A DNA stretch of 64,000 nucleotides from AP-15 sp963735445 (GTDB lineage: Bacteria > Pseudomonadota > Alphaproteobacteria > ATCC43930 > CGMCC-115725), in assembly GCA_963735445.1 (NCBI GenBank), contig CAVTLC010000015.1, positions 1 to 64,000 of the forward strand, read 5' to 3'. The first letter of the stretch is position 1; every line of letters begins with the position of its first letter. The translations under genes were made by a program, and so were the position numbers. Below are positions 1-9,565 of this stretch, piece by piece. The notes under the pieces were generated by a model that saw nothing but the letters and a program-made list of their open reading frames with translations, did not search any database and was not told the DNA's origin.

Positions 1-1516
1 CCCAGCAGATGCCGCCGCGGTTGAAATAGATGAGCGGCTTGGCATCGTCTTCGACCAGCCGCTTTTCGATCTCCCACACGAGTTGCCGGCGCTTATCCTG
101 GTCCGGCTCGATCGATTGACGCTCGATTAGCCGGTCGATCTCCGGGTTGCAGTAAGCGTTGTAGTTGCCGACACCGCCGCATTTGTAGTTTTCGTAGAGC
201 ATCGCATCGGGATCATCGACCAGTGTGCCGGTCAGGTTCAGCCCGACCGTATAGTCGCGGCGCTGCACTTTCGGGTACCATTGCACCGTGTCGACTGGCT
301 CCAGTTCGGCGAGGATATCGATTTCCTTCAGCTGGTCCATCAGGATTACGGCCGGATCGCGGTAAGGCGGGATGTCGCGGGCCGAGACCTTGATCCGCAG
401 CGGCTTCTCCGGCCCATAGCCGAGCTTTTTCATGATCTCGCGTGCCGCGGCCCGATTGGCCGCCACATCCCGACCGTAGCCTGGCAGCTCGTCAAGCATG
501 CCGCGCGGCATTCCCCACTGGCCGCCGGGCGGCGGCTGCATCGCCGCCGCCCGCAAACCCTGGCCCGCGGTCAGGATATCAATAAAGGCTTGGCGGTCGA
601 GCGCAAGGCCCAGCGCCCGTCGCAGCTCGGGATTGTCGAACGGCGGCTTGTCCCGATTGACAATCAGATTGGTGCTGACGCTGCCCGGCGGCAGCTCGCA
701 GATCGCATCCGGCCGCTGCTTCTGCAGGTCGCGGGTCAGTGGGATCGTCAGCGTGCCGGCAAAGGTCAGCTCATATTTGCCGGCGACAAAGGCAAGGATC
801 GCGGTCGAACGGTTCTTGACGATCGTATATTCGATGCCATCGAGATAGGGGAACCCCGGCTTCCAATAATCCGGGTTTTTTGCCACTGTGATGTGCTCGT
901 TGGGCTTGAACTCGACGAATTTGAACGGACCGGTTCCGATCGGATGCAGGCGCATGTCCTTTGGCGACACGTGACATGGATAGACCGGCGACATACCGGA
1001 CGCCAGCAAGGCAAGGAAGGCGGGCTGTGGTCGCTTCAGGACAAAAGTAACCTCGTAATCGCCGTTGGTTTGGATATCGGCAAGATTGCCGTACCAGCCC
1101 TTCCGCGGGTTGACCCGCAGCTTTTCCGCCGTCTTGCCCTGCACCAGCTCCCAGGTGCATTTGACGTCGGCGGCGGTGAACGGCTTGCCGTCGTGCCACT
1201 TCACCCCTTGGCGTAGCTTAAAAGTCAGCCGCGCACCGTCCTCGTCCCAGGTCCAACCGGTCGCCAACTCTGGCCTGACCGTGGCAAGGCTGTTCTGCGC
1301 CAGGTGTTGGTCGAAGATGACGAGGTTGTTCATCACCCCCATCATCGGCCGTTCGGCGACCACCGTCGTTTCCTCGTGGATCGACATCGAGGCCGGACTG
1401 TCGATCATGTATTGCCGAAGAATGCCGCCCGATTTCTGGGCCGCCGCATGATTGCCGACCACCCCGAAAATAGCGAACGCAACCGCCGCGCCTAAGATGC
1501 CGCGATTCGCCGTCAT
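1..1516 (-). CDS. ABC transporter substrate-binding protein, family 5 (3' end off window)
   Basis: Periplasmic solute-binding protein of the oligopeptide/dipeptide/nickel type (SBP_bac_5), which captures a peptide-like ligand for an ABC importer. The open frame runs from ATG at 1516 to the window edge (about 505 residues), so the C-terminus and stop lie outside. A hydrophobic signal peptide (MTANRGILGAAVAFAIF, then an Ala-rich cleavage region) leads into the mature protein. Typical family stretches follow: W-x-W-D-E-D-G with LTFKLRQGVKWHDGKPFTA near residues 85-110, and later IGTGPFKFVEF and NPDYWK. An in-frame TGA sits two codons upstream of the ATG, and a GGGAGGG ribosome site lies about 7 nt before it, so the start is secure. 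The ligand cannot be predicted. No permease genes are visible; they would lie to the left. Confidence 0.9.
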   Translation of the reverse strand, partial: MTANRGILGAAVAFAIFGVVGNHAAAQKSGGILRQYMIDSPASMSIHEETTVVAERPMMGVMNNLVIFDQHLAQNSLATVRPELATGWTWDEDGARLTFKLRQGVKWHDGKPFTAADVKCTWELVQGKTAEKLRVNPRKGWYGNLADIQTNGDYEVTFVLKRPQPAFLALLASGMSPVYPCHVSPKDMRLHPIGTGPFKFVEFKPNEHITVAKNPDYWKPGFPYLDGIEYTIVKNRSTAILAFVAGKYELTFAGTLTIPLTRDLQKQRPDAICELPPGSVSTNLIVNRDKPPFDNPELRRALGLALDRQAFIDILTAGQGLRAAAMQPPPGGQWGMPRGMLDELPGYGRDVAANRAAAREIMKKLGYGPEKPLRIKVSARDIPPYRDPAVILMDQLKEIDILAELEPVDTVQWYPKVQRRDYTVGLNLTGTLVDDPDAMLYENYKCGGVGNYNAYCNPEIDRLIERQSIEPDQDKRRQLVWEIEKRLVEDDAKPLIYFNRGGICW

Positions 1517-2092
1517 CGCTCATGCCCTCCCGGCCGGACCACGCGGGATCGGTCCCATCTTGCCAGCGGTGGAACGATAGCACGCCGGTGGCGCCACGTC
1601 CCTGGCGGCGGCGACAGACGGCGTGCCCCGATCATTTGCCTTTTTGCGAGTGCTGACGGAGCAACCTGGTCTAAAGCGCGCCTTTAACGCCCGGAGAGCG
1701 AGCGAGACCTAGATAAAACGGTCAGTGGCACGCGCGATCTCAGGCTCCAACCGGTCTGCCGATGGGCCTAGCGCGAGATCGAAATAATTTCCTACCCCCT
1801 CCCGTCCCGGTCCCTGATCAATAAATATTTTCGGCATCCTAGCCGGCCGGTTCTCCCCAAACGCAGTCAGGGACTCATCTCATCGCTCAAAGCAGCGCCG
1901 ATAGCCCATGCGAGAGACCGCACGCACATCCCGCGGCTGATATCGTAAAATGCCCACGGAGAACATGGTCCCGAACTGGGAAAGCTCCCTTAACTAATCC
2001 GAGAGCGGACCCTCGGACCGGGCGGCAGGAACGGGCTTCGTGCCCCCACTCCGGCCATTCACTATCGTCGCCGCGGAGGCTTTAAGCCGCGT
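1517..2092. other. Intergenic region, no gene seen
   Basis: A 576-bp stretch between two minus-strand genes. No open frame has coding character on either strand. It should contain the promoter of the binding-protein gene and the end of the monooxygenase transcript. A short palindrome GGCTTTAAGCC around 2080-2090 lies just after the monooxygenase stop but has no T-run, so it is not called a terminator. Confidence 0.5.
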
Positions 2093-3142
2093 TCAACGGA
2101 ACGCCGACTTGACCTCCCGCGCCAGTAGCCGGATCGCCTCTCGTTCCGCCGCGTGATCGGCCAGGCCCGCGCAATTCGTTTCCAACTGCACGCCCGACAG
2201 CCCTATGTCGCGTTGTAGGTCTTTCAACTTCCCCACCACCGTATCGGGTGAGCCAATGAACACCGAACCGCGCAATGTTTCCTCGAGCGTGATTTCAGTG
2301 AGGCGCTGCGAGGTTTTCCAGCGCGGGTGGTCCGGCGGGCTGTTTTGCCGCCGAGAGGAGTTGGCGAGCAGGCGGCTTTGGTTCTGGAAATGCCGCATCA
2401 GCGTCGGCCCGTAGGCTTCCTGGGCCGCCGCATCGGTTTTGGCGACGAAACCGGGGCAACGGAGATAGACGGGTGCCTCCCCGGGATGTCCGGCGTCGGT
2501 CCAGGCTTTGCGGTAGACGTCGATGTGCTGCTTGAACATCCGCACATCCTCGTGCCGCACCGACAGGAACAGGCCTTGGCCCGCTTTGCCGGCCGCGGGG
2601 AATGTTTCGACGCTCACCGCCGCGATGCGGATTTCGGGCGTCGGTTGTTGCACCGGCTGCGGCACGACCGTGACGTCTTGGATGTCGTAAAACTTGCCCT
2701 TGTAGGAGAAATTGTCTTCCTGCCAGGCGCGCTGGATGATCTCGAGGCACTCGATCTCGCGGTCCTTGCTTTCGGAATAGGCGATGTTCAGCGCCTCATA
2801 GGTCTTCACGACGCCGCTGCGCCCGACGCCGAAGATCAGTCGGCCCTTGGAGACGTGATCCAAGGTCGCGGCTTCCTCGGCGATGCGAAGCGGATTAGCC
2901 AGCGGAAGCACCTGCACGCTGGTCCCGATCCTGATCCTTTCGGTGCGGGCCGCGATCGCGGTACCAAGGACCAGCGGGCTGGCGGCGAGGGCGCGCCGTT
3001 TGTCGAAATGCAGTTCCGCGAGCCACATCACGTCGAGGCCGTATTCCTCGCTGGCGTCGACGATGTCGAACCCGGCGGCGAAGCATTCGGCTTGGCTGCG
3101 GCCCGGCAGCACCGGAAACTCGTGATAGATACCTAATTCCAT
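2093..3142 (-). CDS. LLM-class flavin-dependent oxidoreductase (luciferase-like monooxygenase)
   Basis: A 349-residue protein of the bacterial luciferase-like monooxygenase family: TIM-barrel enzymes that use reduced FMN or F420 to oxygenate diverse organic substrates. The N-terminal strand MELGIYHEFPV, the segment VMWLAELHFDKR, TSVQVLPLANPLRIAEEAATLDH in two pieces, and GRLIFGVGRSG are characteristic of the flavin-binding barrel. ETLRGSVFIGSPDTVVGKL near residues 285-305 matches the usual late family segment. The start is supported by a GGGGAAGG stretch about 9 nt upstream. It stands alone on the minus strand with large gaps on both sides, so neighbours do not indicate a substrate. Confidence 0.88.
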   Translation of the reverse strand: MELGIYHEFPVLPGRSQAECFAAGFDIVDASEEYGLDVMWLAELHFDKRRALAASPLVLGTAIAARTERIRIGTSVQVLPLANPLRIAEEAATLDHVSKGRLIFGVGRSGVVKTYEALNIAYSESKDREIECLEIIQRAWQEDNFSYKGKFYDIQDVTVVPQPVQQPTPEIRIAAVSVETFPAAGKAGQGLFLSVRHEDVRMFKQHIDVYRKAWTDAGHPGEAPVYLRCPGFVAKTDAAAQEAYGPTLMRHFQNQSRLLANSSRRQNSPPDHPRWKTSQRLTEITLEETLRGSVFIGSPDTVVGKLKDLQRDIGLSGVQLETNCAGLADHAAEREAIRLLAREVKSAFR

Positions 3143-3764
3143 TGAATGGGACCTTCCCCCAACGCGGTCTTATCCGACATCCACCAGATTGCTAGCGGTG
3201 TCGACACCACGGTTGCTGTCTTGGGCGTTTTGAGCAACCGCAAATCGCGCGTTTGCATACCCGGCAGGCGCCACCGTCGGCAGTTGACTGGCCCCGCCGC
3301 GCTGAAAGACAGCACTTTGCCTGCGTCGGTATCGCGTAGGCCGAGGGTCCGCGATCGGCGCAGGGCCGTCGTCACTTGCCCGTATCCGTTTGGCCGGAGG
3401 CGACTGCCATTCCGGACTCGGCTCGACCGATTGTAGGTCCGCCCGGGCGTCTATGCCCTTCGTGATTTGCTCTACCGGTGATGCCCTCGCTTTCAAAGCG
3501 GCCGTCGCAAATCAAACCTCAGCGAGCTACGATGGCCGCGCGCGGCAAGGACCGCGGATCGGCCAGAGGATCGAGACGCAATTTTTTGGGCTTTTGAACG
3601 CTCACGCGGCGCGACCGGGAGTTTGACAACCTCGCCGGCGCTCTCCCGCATTGCAACTATCGAGTTTATATTAGTGGCAACGGTATCTCGCTGGTCAGTT
3701 CCTGGATGCAGCGCCAGTTATTTGCCTTATCGTTTTGCTTGTCACAAACGGAGGGCCGCCACTC
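3143..3764. other. Intergenic region between divergent genes
   Basis: About 620 bp separating a minus-strand monooxygenase from a plus-strand esterase. It must hold both promoters. Open frames here (up to about 108 codons) have no recognisable protein features. The last 150 bp are more AT-rich, consistent with the esterase promoter. Confidence 0.45.
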
Positions 3765-4715
3765 ATGAGCACAATCGAGCTTGTCGATCCCGAATTGCGC
3801 GATGCGCTCGCTCAGCAACTGCCGCCGCTGACCGCTGAGTCCTTGACGCAGCGCCGCGCCAATGCGCTGGAACTGGCTGAAGCCGTGCCGAAACCGAACC
3901 TGCCCGATATCGCCACCGACGAGATCCATGTCGAGAGTGCATTTGGCGCAAAGCCGATCCGCGTGCTGACCTATCGCCCGGTCACGTCCAACGAGCCACT
4001 TCCCGTCATCGTACACATCCATGGCGGCGGCTTCGTGATGGGTGCGCCGGAAATGAAGGATGTGGAAAATAGGCTGTTCGCGTCAGAGCTGAGATGCGCG
4101 ATCTATTCGGTCGATCATCGCCTCGCGCCGGAATCACCGCACCCGGCGCCAGTGGAGGACATCTACTCGGTCTTCGTTTGGCTGCACGCGAATGCAGGAC
4201 AGCTCGGGCTTGATCCCGCCCGCATCGGTATCAAGGGTGAAAGCGGCGGCGGCGGTTTTGCGGCGGGCGCCGTGCTCTACGCCCGCGACCGGCAGGGACC
4301 CAAATTCGCTTTTCAGCATCTGATCTATCCGATGATCGACGACCGCACGGCAGTGCGCAAGGACCTGCATCCTTACGTCGGCGAGTTCGTCTGGACGCAA
4401 GCGAACAACTATTTCGGCTGGCGTTCGCTGCTCGGCGAAGAGCCGGGCTCAGCCGACGTCTCGCCTTATGCGGCGGCTGCACGAGCGGCCGATGTGTCGG
4501 GCTTGCCTCCAACCTACATTTCGGTCGGCGGTCTTGATCTCTTCCTCGAAGAAAACATGATTTATGCGGATCGACTGAGCCGCGCCGGGGTGCCGGTCGA
4601 GCTTCACATGTACCCGCGGGCGTATCACGGCTTCTATCGGGTAACGAATGCCCGCGTTACCAAGCAGGCCGAGCACGACAATCGCGAGGCGCTGCGCCGC
4701 TTCCTGCACGGATAA
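3765..4715 (+). CDS. Alpha/beta hydrolase, hormone-sensitive-lipase-type esterase
   Basis: A 316-residue esterase/lipase of the HSL (family IV) group, hydrolysing short-chain carboxylic esters. The oxyanion-hole motif HIHGGGFVMG is near residue 85-95. The nucleophile elbow G-E-S-G-G-G near residue 155 supplies the catalytic Ser. GGLDLFLEEN near residue 255 supplies the Asp and YPRAYHGFYR near 288 the His, so all three catalytic residues are present. I chose ATG at 3765 over an upstream TTG because a GGAGGG site lies about 10 nt before it. No signal peptide is seen, so the enzyme is probably cytoplasmic. No operon partners. Confidence 0.9.
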   Translation: MSTIELVDPELRDALAQQLPPLTAESLTQRRANALELAEAVPKPNLPDIATDEIHVESAFGAKPIRVLTYRPVTSNEPLPVIVHIHGGGFVMGAPEMKDVENRLFASELRCAIYSVDHRLAPESPHPAPVEDIYSVFVWLHANAGQLGLDPARIGIKGESGGGGFAAGAVLYARDRQGPKFAFQHLIYPMIDDRTAVRKDLHPYVGEFVWTQANNYFGWRSLLGEEPGSADVSPYAAAARAADVSGLPPTYISVGGLDLFLEENMIYADRLSRAGVPVELHMYPRAYHGFYRVTNARVTKQAEHDNREALRRFLHG

Positions 4716-5053
4716 GACCCTGCACCGGTTCTGTCAGGCTTTCACGCCCTCAGCCTCAGCAAATCGAGGGCAGTGACTCCGGACCCCTACCGCGCTGCAG
4801 CGCACTCTGTTTGCAGTTGTCACCCGGCGGGTGTCTAGTCTGCTATCGGCGCGTCCTCGTCATTGCCGCGCGTTTCCGGAAGGTCCCCTCACCATGGTAT
4901 TTGCCGACCTTCGTCATCGTCCATTGTCAATCGGGAGTTCATTGAGTTCACAATCTAGGCCCTGACAAGCCACCTGAGCGGCAGACGGAGGCGAGGGTAA
5001 CGAAGCTGGCCCGGGCTTCGGCAAGGCTTTTGAGCAATCCTTGCGAGGCCCCA
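4716..5053. other. Intergenic region, convergent gene ends
   Basis: A 338-bp gap between the esterase stop and the stop of the VWA gene on the other strand. No coding frame is evident. This is the left boundary of the plasmid-like gene run, but no attachment site, integrase or target duplication was recognised. Confidence 0.4.
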
Positions 5054-5968
5054 TCATCGCTTATGCGCGATCATCAACCGCTTCGGATCGAGTTTTTCCA
5101 GGAGCACCGCGGCCGCCGGCATCGTCGCCTGCTGTTCCTCGACCGCGGCAACCCCGCCAACCGCGAGCGCGGCGACTGCACCGAGCAATTCGCCGAGCTG
5201 GTCGAGGGCAGATGCGTCAAACGGCAGCAACGCACCGCCGCTGCGCTCGGCGATTTCGCCAAACGCAACGGGCGGCGGCCCGTCATGCAGGATGATGACG
5301 CGCGTTTCTTGCTTCAGCAGCGCATCCGCCAACCGGCAAGCTTGCGCGTCGGATTCCTCAAAGCTGTCGCCGATGTAGAGGACGACGCCGACCCGCTTGA
5401 GTTTCAGCACTCGCTCGAGAATATCGAGCAACCGGGTGCCGCCCGCTTTGCACGAGACGCCAGCCGCCATATCGCGCAACCGACCGGGTTTTGAGGTGAA
5501 CCGGGTAAAGGTGTGCACCCGCCCGCCGCCATGGACGGCAAGCGCCACATCCAATTCCCCCGGCAACGCCTTCAACACCGCATCGGTGAGTTTACGCGCC
5601 GCCCTCCACGCATGCTCGCGGCTGCCGGTTGCGTCGACGGCAAAAACCAGCCGCGGACGTTCGGCCTCTGCCGCTACGGTGCCCGCCGGTGCCGGCGGCA
5701 CCCACAGACCTGGTGCCGATGCCGGCACCTGATCGGAAACATGGCGGGGCGGTGTCTCCACAACTGGCGGGACCCAAGATCCCGGAACCGAGGCGGGCGG
5801 GTCTGGTACATTTTGCCGTACCATCTCGCGTCGGGATGTTGCCGCGGTTTGTGGCGGCTCCCACAAAACCGGCACACCGACAGCCGCACTCTCCGCGACG
5901 GCAATCGCCGGCGCCATTCTGTTTTTGCGAAAGATCGACAACAGACCGCTTTTTTGACGCGCGCTCAT
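5054..5968 (-). CDS. VWA-domain protein
   Basis: A 304-residue protein with a von Willebrand A (VWA) domain, which usually mediates metal-dependent protein-protein contacts. Residues 1-105 form a Pro-rich, low-complexity linker with two related segments (SWVPPVV and LWVPPAP). The domain starts at about 107 with VFAVDATGSREHAW, where D-A-T-G-S resembles the DxSxS metal site (MIDAS) with Thr replacing the first Ser. GGTRLLDIL and LYIGDSFEESD follow as expected for later strands. It is the last gene of a minus-strand run; the gene before it stops about 25 nt upstream. Its partner is unknown, though the neighbours suggest a role beside a VirD4-type ATPase. Confidence 0.8.
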   Translation of the reverse strand: MSARQKSGLLSIFRKNRMAPAIAVAESAAVGVPVLWEPPQTAATSRREMVRQNVPDPPASVPGSWVPPVVETPPRHVSDQVPASAPGLWVPPAPAGTVAAEAERPRLVFAVDATGSREHAWRAARKLTDAVLKALPGELDVALAVHGGGRVHTFTRFTSKPGRLRDMAAGVSCKAGGTRLLDILERVLKLKRVGVVLYIGDSFEESDAQACRLADALLKQETRVIILHDGPPPVAFGEIAERSGGALLPFDASALDQLGELLGAVAALAVGGVAAVEEQQATMPAAAVLLEKLDPKRLMIAHKR

Positions 5969-6459
5969 CGTTTGACGCTCCCGATAAAAATTTCAGGCTT
6001 TGCAGCTCGTGCCGCGCTCGGGCCAGCTGATCCATCCCCAACCAAACAGGCTGTAAGGGTGGGCTTTTAAAAACACGCCGGCATCCCGGACCGCCGGTGA
6101 CGCGTAGATGTGCACACACTTGACCATCACCACGGCGCCGCTCGCGTTTTCGTGCGACCAATTGGCATCAAAGCGGGCGATCACCCAATAAGGTTGCCCC
6201 GCCGCGATCATCACCACAGGATCCGACGCTTCCGTCGACGCCACCCATTTTATGTCCCAAGCCAACGCAGCAAAGTGCGCATCGACCGCGGCGCGTTGCG
6301 TCGAACTCTCAACCGGGTAGTAATGCCAAGCAGCACCGGCAAGCACCGGCAAGCAAGCGGCAATCGCCAACCCCCGACCATATTTTCTGATCCATTGCAG
6401 CACGCTTAACCGCCGCTGCAATTTTGCATAATCGCCCGCGAGCTTACCGCCAATTACAG

Positions 6460-7555
6460 ATGACACTTCCCGGGGGTTTTCCGGGGGGTGTTGGGGGTGA
6501 CGATACGACTGATGAGCGATCGGGAGCTTTCGCGGCTGGAGGTTCTGCGGGATCTGGACCAAAAGCGGCTGACGACGAAAGCAGCGGGCCAGCTGTTGGG
6601 ACTCGAGCGGCGTCAGGTGTTTCGGCTGTTGAAGGCCTATCGGATCGAAGGTCCGACTGGCCTGATCTCGAAACGCCGCGGTCGCCGCAGCAACCGGCGT
6701 AAGCCCGAGGCATTGCGGCGCGCGGTTCTGACCATCATCCGCCAGTGGTATTGGGATTTTGGCCCGACCCTGGCAGCCGAGAAGCTGTGCGAGGATCACG
6801 GGATCGCGGTTGCCCGTGAAACGCTGCGCCAGTGGATGATCGAAGCCGGGCTGTGGCGCGATCGCAAGCAGCGCAAGCAGGTTCACCAGCCGCGGCCGCG
6901 GCGCGAATGCGTCGGCGAACTGGTGCAGGTCGACGGCAGCGAGCATTGGTGGTTCGAAGACCGCGGGCCACAATGCACTCTGCTGGTGTTTGTCGACGAC
7001 GCGACGAGCCGGCTGATGCATCTGCAATTTGTCGAGAGCGAGTCGACGTTTGCCTATTTCCATGCGGCCCGCGCCTATTTGGAGGCCTGGGGTAAGCCGG
7101 TTGCGTTCTACAGCGACAAGCATGGGGTCTTTCGGGTCAACCATCCAGGAGCGCTTGGCGGTGACGGGATGACCCAGTTCGGCCGCGCCCTGCACGCGCT
7201 CAACATCGACATCATCTGCGCCAATTCGAGCCCGGCCAAAGGACGGGTCGAACGTGCCAACAAGACGTTGCAAGACCGCTTGGTCAAAGAATTGCGGCTG
7301 GCGGGTGTAGCAACCCTGGCGGAAGGCAACGCCCTCCTCCCGGCTTTCATTGCCGACTATAACGCGCGCTTTGCCAAAGCGCCGGCCAACAACAAGAATC
7401 TGCATCGGCCGCTGCGCGCCGGTGACGATCTCGACGACGCCTTTGCCTGGAAGGAGGAGCGTACCCTCTCACAGGCGCTGACGCTGCAATACGACAGAGT
7501 GATGTTTATCCTAGAGCCAAGCGAGCAAGCCAAGGCGGCAATGTAACGCTGATTA
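6460..7555 (+). mobile_element. ISNCY-type (ISDol1-like) insertion sequence, probably incomplete
   Basis: An insertion of roughly 1.1 kb within the coiled-coil gene, with boundaries approximate because no clear terminal inverted repeats or target duplication were identified. The host reading frame is lost at about 6470 on one side and 7555 on the other. It contains one transposase gene whose C-terminus appears shortened relative to the group as I recall it, so the 3' part of the element may be missing. Confidence 0.65.
6512..7546 (+). CDS. ISNCY-family transposase (HTH plus DDE core)
   Basis: A 344-residue transposase starting at MSDRELSRLEVLRDL (ATG 6512). The N-terminal HTH contains AAGQLLGLERRQVFRLLKAY. 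The integrase-like catalytic core has D in LVQVDGSEHWWFEDRG, D in VAFYSDKHGVFR and E in KGRVERANKTLQDRL, the expected DDE triad. The protein resembles the ISDol1 group of ISNCY transposases. Members I recall are longer, with a C-terminal tail that here stops soon after LTLQYDRVMFILEPSEQ, so it is probably C-terminally truncated. Activity is uncertain. Confidence 0.85.
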   Translation: MSDRELSRLEVLRDLDQKRLTTKAAGQLLGLERRQVFRLLKAYRIEGPTGLISKRRGRRSNRRKPEALRRAVLTIIRQWYWDFGPTLAAEKLCEDHGIAVARETLRQWMIEAGLWRDRKQRKQVHQPRPRRECVGELVQVDGSEHWWFEDRGPQCTLLVFVDDATSRLMHLQFVESESTFAYFHAARAYLEAWGKPVAFYSDKHGVFRVNHPGALGGDGMTQFGRALHALNIDIICANSSPAKGRVERANKTLQDRLVKELRLAGVATLAEGNALLPAFIADYNARFAKAPANNKNLHRPLRAGDDLDDAFAWKEERTLSQALTLQYDRVMFILEPSEQAKAAM

Positions 7556-7792
7556 AAATTCTGATGATCGGCGACACTCGCCTGCTTTAGCACCGTAACA
7601 TTGTTTTCCAGTGCGGTGCATTTCTTGGCGGCTTCTTCGCCCTTCTCGAGCTCTTGCAGAATGTCGCGAAACAACCGCGGCGGAGTTTGCATCGTAAAAT
7701 GCGCGTACAATTTTTCAAACGCGCTGGTTCGTAAACCGCGCTCCTGGTCATCGAACTGGGCAAAGATTTTGCGCTCGATTTCTTCCATGATA

Positions 7793-9218
7793 TCACCCGC
7801 GATAGTACGGATTCCCTCGGGCTCGGCGACGCAGACGGGCGACGTCCCAATACGGCGGAAAATACGCCGGGATCGCGTTTGACAGACCCGCGACCCAGAC
7901 ATAACCAAACCCCGGTTGCAGCCCGTAAAGGTCTTGCGGCATCAAATGCGGCCGCCGCGTGTAGCCTTCACCATTCGACAGCCCAAACCCGCCGGGGTTG
8001 AACGATGTGTTGGCATTGGGCTGCAGGATCGTACGCTCGCCACTGCGCGAGCTCAGATAGTCCGCGGTGAATTTGTCAGCCGGCGCACCGATCAACACCA
8101 CCGCACCGGCCTGCCCCAAAAAATTCTCCCACGCGTTTTCGTAAAGCTGGTGCAATTGGGTCAGGCTCTGCACGACGATAACGAGTTGTATGCCGTAGCC
8201 TGCAACCAGACCGAGCGCGCTTTCGATCGGTCCCAGCCGACCGAGAGCAGCAAATTCATTCAAGCCAAAAGGTGCAGATCGTCGGGCTTGGCCGGTACAA
8301 CGAGCGCAACGCCGCCGACACCCAAAGCCGCAGCCCATTTGAATGAATGCTGCCCTCTTTGACAAATTCGTGCGGCATAATCGCGAACACGGTTACCGGC
8401 CGGTTGCCGAGCTCATCAAGCGCCAGCCCGCCTTTTAATTCGTCCTCGCGCATCGGCTGCGACAGCATCGCTTGCGTCTGCCCATCGGCGGTCGCACGCA
8501 CCCCACGTGTTTCCTCATTGTCGACCGTGAAACCGCCTAACAGACTGGCAATCTGCGGATGACCTTGCCGCACCAGCCGCTGCGCGGTTGCGACCAGCCC
8601 TTTGAGCGGCATCCGCGTCTTGCCATCGACCACATCGGCCTCGGTCAAGACCGCGCGAATATTGGCAAAGGTCGGAACCCGACCGGTTACCGCGGCATCG
8701 ATGACCTCGGCCATCGTCAAGCCGGTGATCAGACCGCGGGCGCGCACCGACCAATGCGGATCTTTGCTTTCGAGCCGGATCCAGGCTTCGGCAAAACTCG
8801 CGGCATCGTCAAACAGCATCGGGCTTGTTGCATCGAGCCCGCGCAACACATTGAGCCCGTCGCTTTCGAGATCCTCATAGCCCGGCGTGTAACTCGCATG
8901 CCGCGATGTCAGCACGCCAAAGGCATTGACGTTGTAGACAGGCCCCAATCTGCGCCGGTGCGGGCCGCAGATCGCCCCTGCCTCGCCGCGCGGATCGATA
9001 TAAAACATGCTGCGGCCTTCGAGCTGCAGACCGTTGTAATTGCCGATCCCGGCATCTTTGCCCGAGCGGTTGCGGCCGATGATGATGATCGGCTCGCTGC
9101 CCGGCATTTGCATTTTGGGGCCGACCCGGCCGGCGCGCTCATCCCAATAGCGCCCGAGATAAAATGCGTCGGATGCGCTCGAACCAATGACGCTGTCGCG
9201 GCGGAACGGAAAGCTCAT
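7793..9218 (-). pseudogene. VirD4/TraG-type conjugative ATPase, frameshifted
   Basis: A type IV coupling-protein-like ATPase that in conjugation systems feeds DNA or protein to the secretion channel. The first frame (9218-8256) has the P-loop IIIIGRNRSGKDAGIGN near residue 45-60 and reads to SLYRPSP before going out of frame. Homology resumes at about 8268 with FGLNEFAALGRLGPIES (Walker B region) and runs to a TGA at 7793. A short piece, DDLHLF, is readable in the third frame between them, so two small indels near 8265-8290 are needed to restore a protein of about 475 residues. The Walker B Asp appears as Asn (L-N-E-F). No N-terminal membrane helices are present, unlike VirD4. The start overlaps the DUF736 stop (ATGA). 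Confidence 0.8.
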
Positions 9219-9553
9219 CGCTGCGCTCCCGCCCCATTCTCAGTGCCACGGGCCTCAGTGGCACGGGCCCGTTGCCAGCTTAAGAAATAAAACCCGTCCT
9301 CGCGTTCCCGCAGCGCCATTGTCGCGCTGAGCGGTGCCGGCAACCCCGGACAATCGAGCTTGACCGACAAATAGCCGCCCCACTCGCCGGTCTTGTGCCA
9401 GGCGGCGCCAAGCTCGCAATCCTCCGGCCCGCGCACGCTGTAATCGGCACCGCGATCGCGCTTGATAAAGCGCACCGGATTTAACTGAAGGCTCAGCGTT
9501 TCAACAAACCCGCTGAAACCCTCATCATATTTTTGAAACCGTCCAATAATCAT
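9215..9553 (-). CDS. DUF736-family protein
   Basis: A 112-residue protein resembling DUF736, a small family common on alphaproteobacterial plasmids near conjugation genes and of unknown biochemical role. Matching features are the start MIIGRFQKYDEGFSGFVETL, the segment RGADYSVRGPEDCELGAAW, then GGYLSVKLDCPGLPAPL near residues 60-80 and FYFLSWQRAR near the end. Its TGA overlaps the ATG of the downstream ATPase gene, suggesting coupled translation. The last 15 residues are low in complexity. Confidence 0.8.
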   Translation of the reverse strand: MIIGRFQKYDEGFSGFVETLSLQLNPVRFIKRDRGADYSVRGPEDCELGAAWHKTGEWGGYLSVKLDCPGLPAPLSATMALREREDGFYFLSWQRARATEARGTENGAGAQR

Positions 9554-9565
9554 TCGAACGCTCCC

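Larger units (their letters stand above)
5993..7788 (-). pseudogene. Coiled-coil membrane protein gene split by an ISNCY-type element
   Basis: Two fragments on the minus strand belong together. The 5' part (7788 to about 7555) starts MEEIERKIFAQF and continues as a charged helical segment (FRDILQELEKGEEAAKK). The 3' part (about 6470 to 5993) resumes with GDYAKLQRRLSVLQW, a membrane helix (GLAIAACLPVLAGAAW) and a periplasmic-looking tail ending at the stop at 5993. Between them lies a transposase gene on the opposite strand. The ATG sits 4 nt after the upstream ATPase stop, indicating translational coupling. Together the parts give roughly 230-240 residues: coiled coil, one membrane helix, about 120-residue outer domain. 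I do not recognise the family. Exact junctions and the target duplication were not resolved. Confidence 0.7.

Noticed and set aside
281..1216. 311-codon plus-strand open frame
   Set aside because: It is antisense to the well-supported binding-protein gene and has no family features, only the Arg/Gly-rich composition typical of shadows in GC-rich DNA.
2075..2095. Terminator after the monooxygenase gene
   Set aside because: The short palindrome has no T-run and only a 5-bp stem.
2327..3136. 269-codon plus-strand frame opposite the monooxygenase
   Set aside because: Antisense to a gene with clear family motifs; no own motifs or ribosome site.
6425..6500. Terminal inverted repeats of the ISNCY element
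   Set aside because: No convincing complementary ends could be paired with the 7540-7575 side, so none is reported.
6530..7405. Long minus-strand frame (to 7405) spanning the transposase
   Set aside because: Only its downstream part (about 6470-5993) is real host-gene sequence; the rest is the reverse of the transposase.
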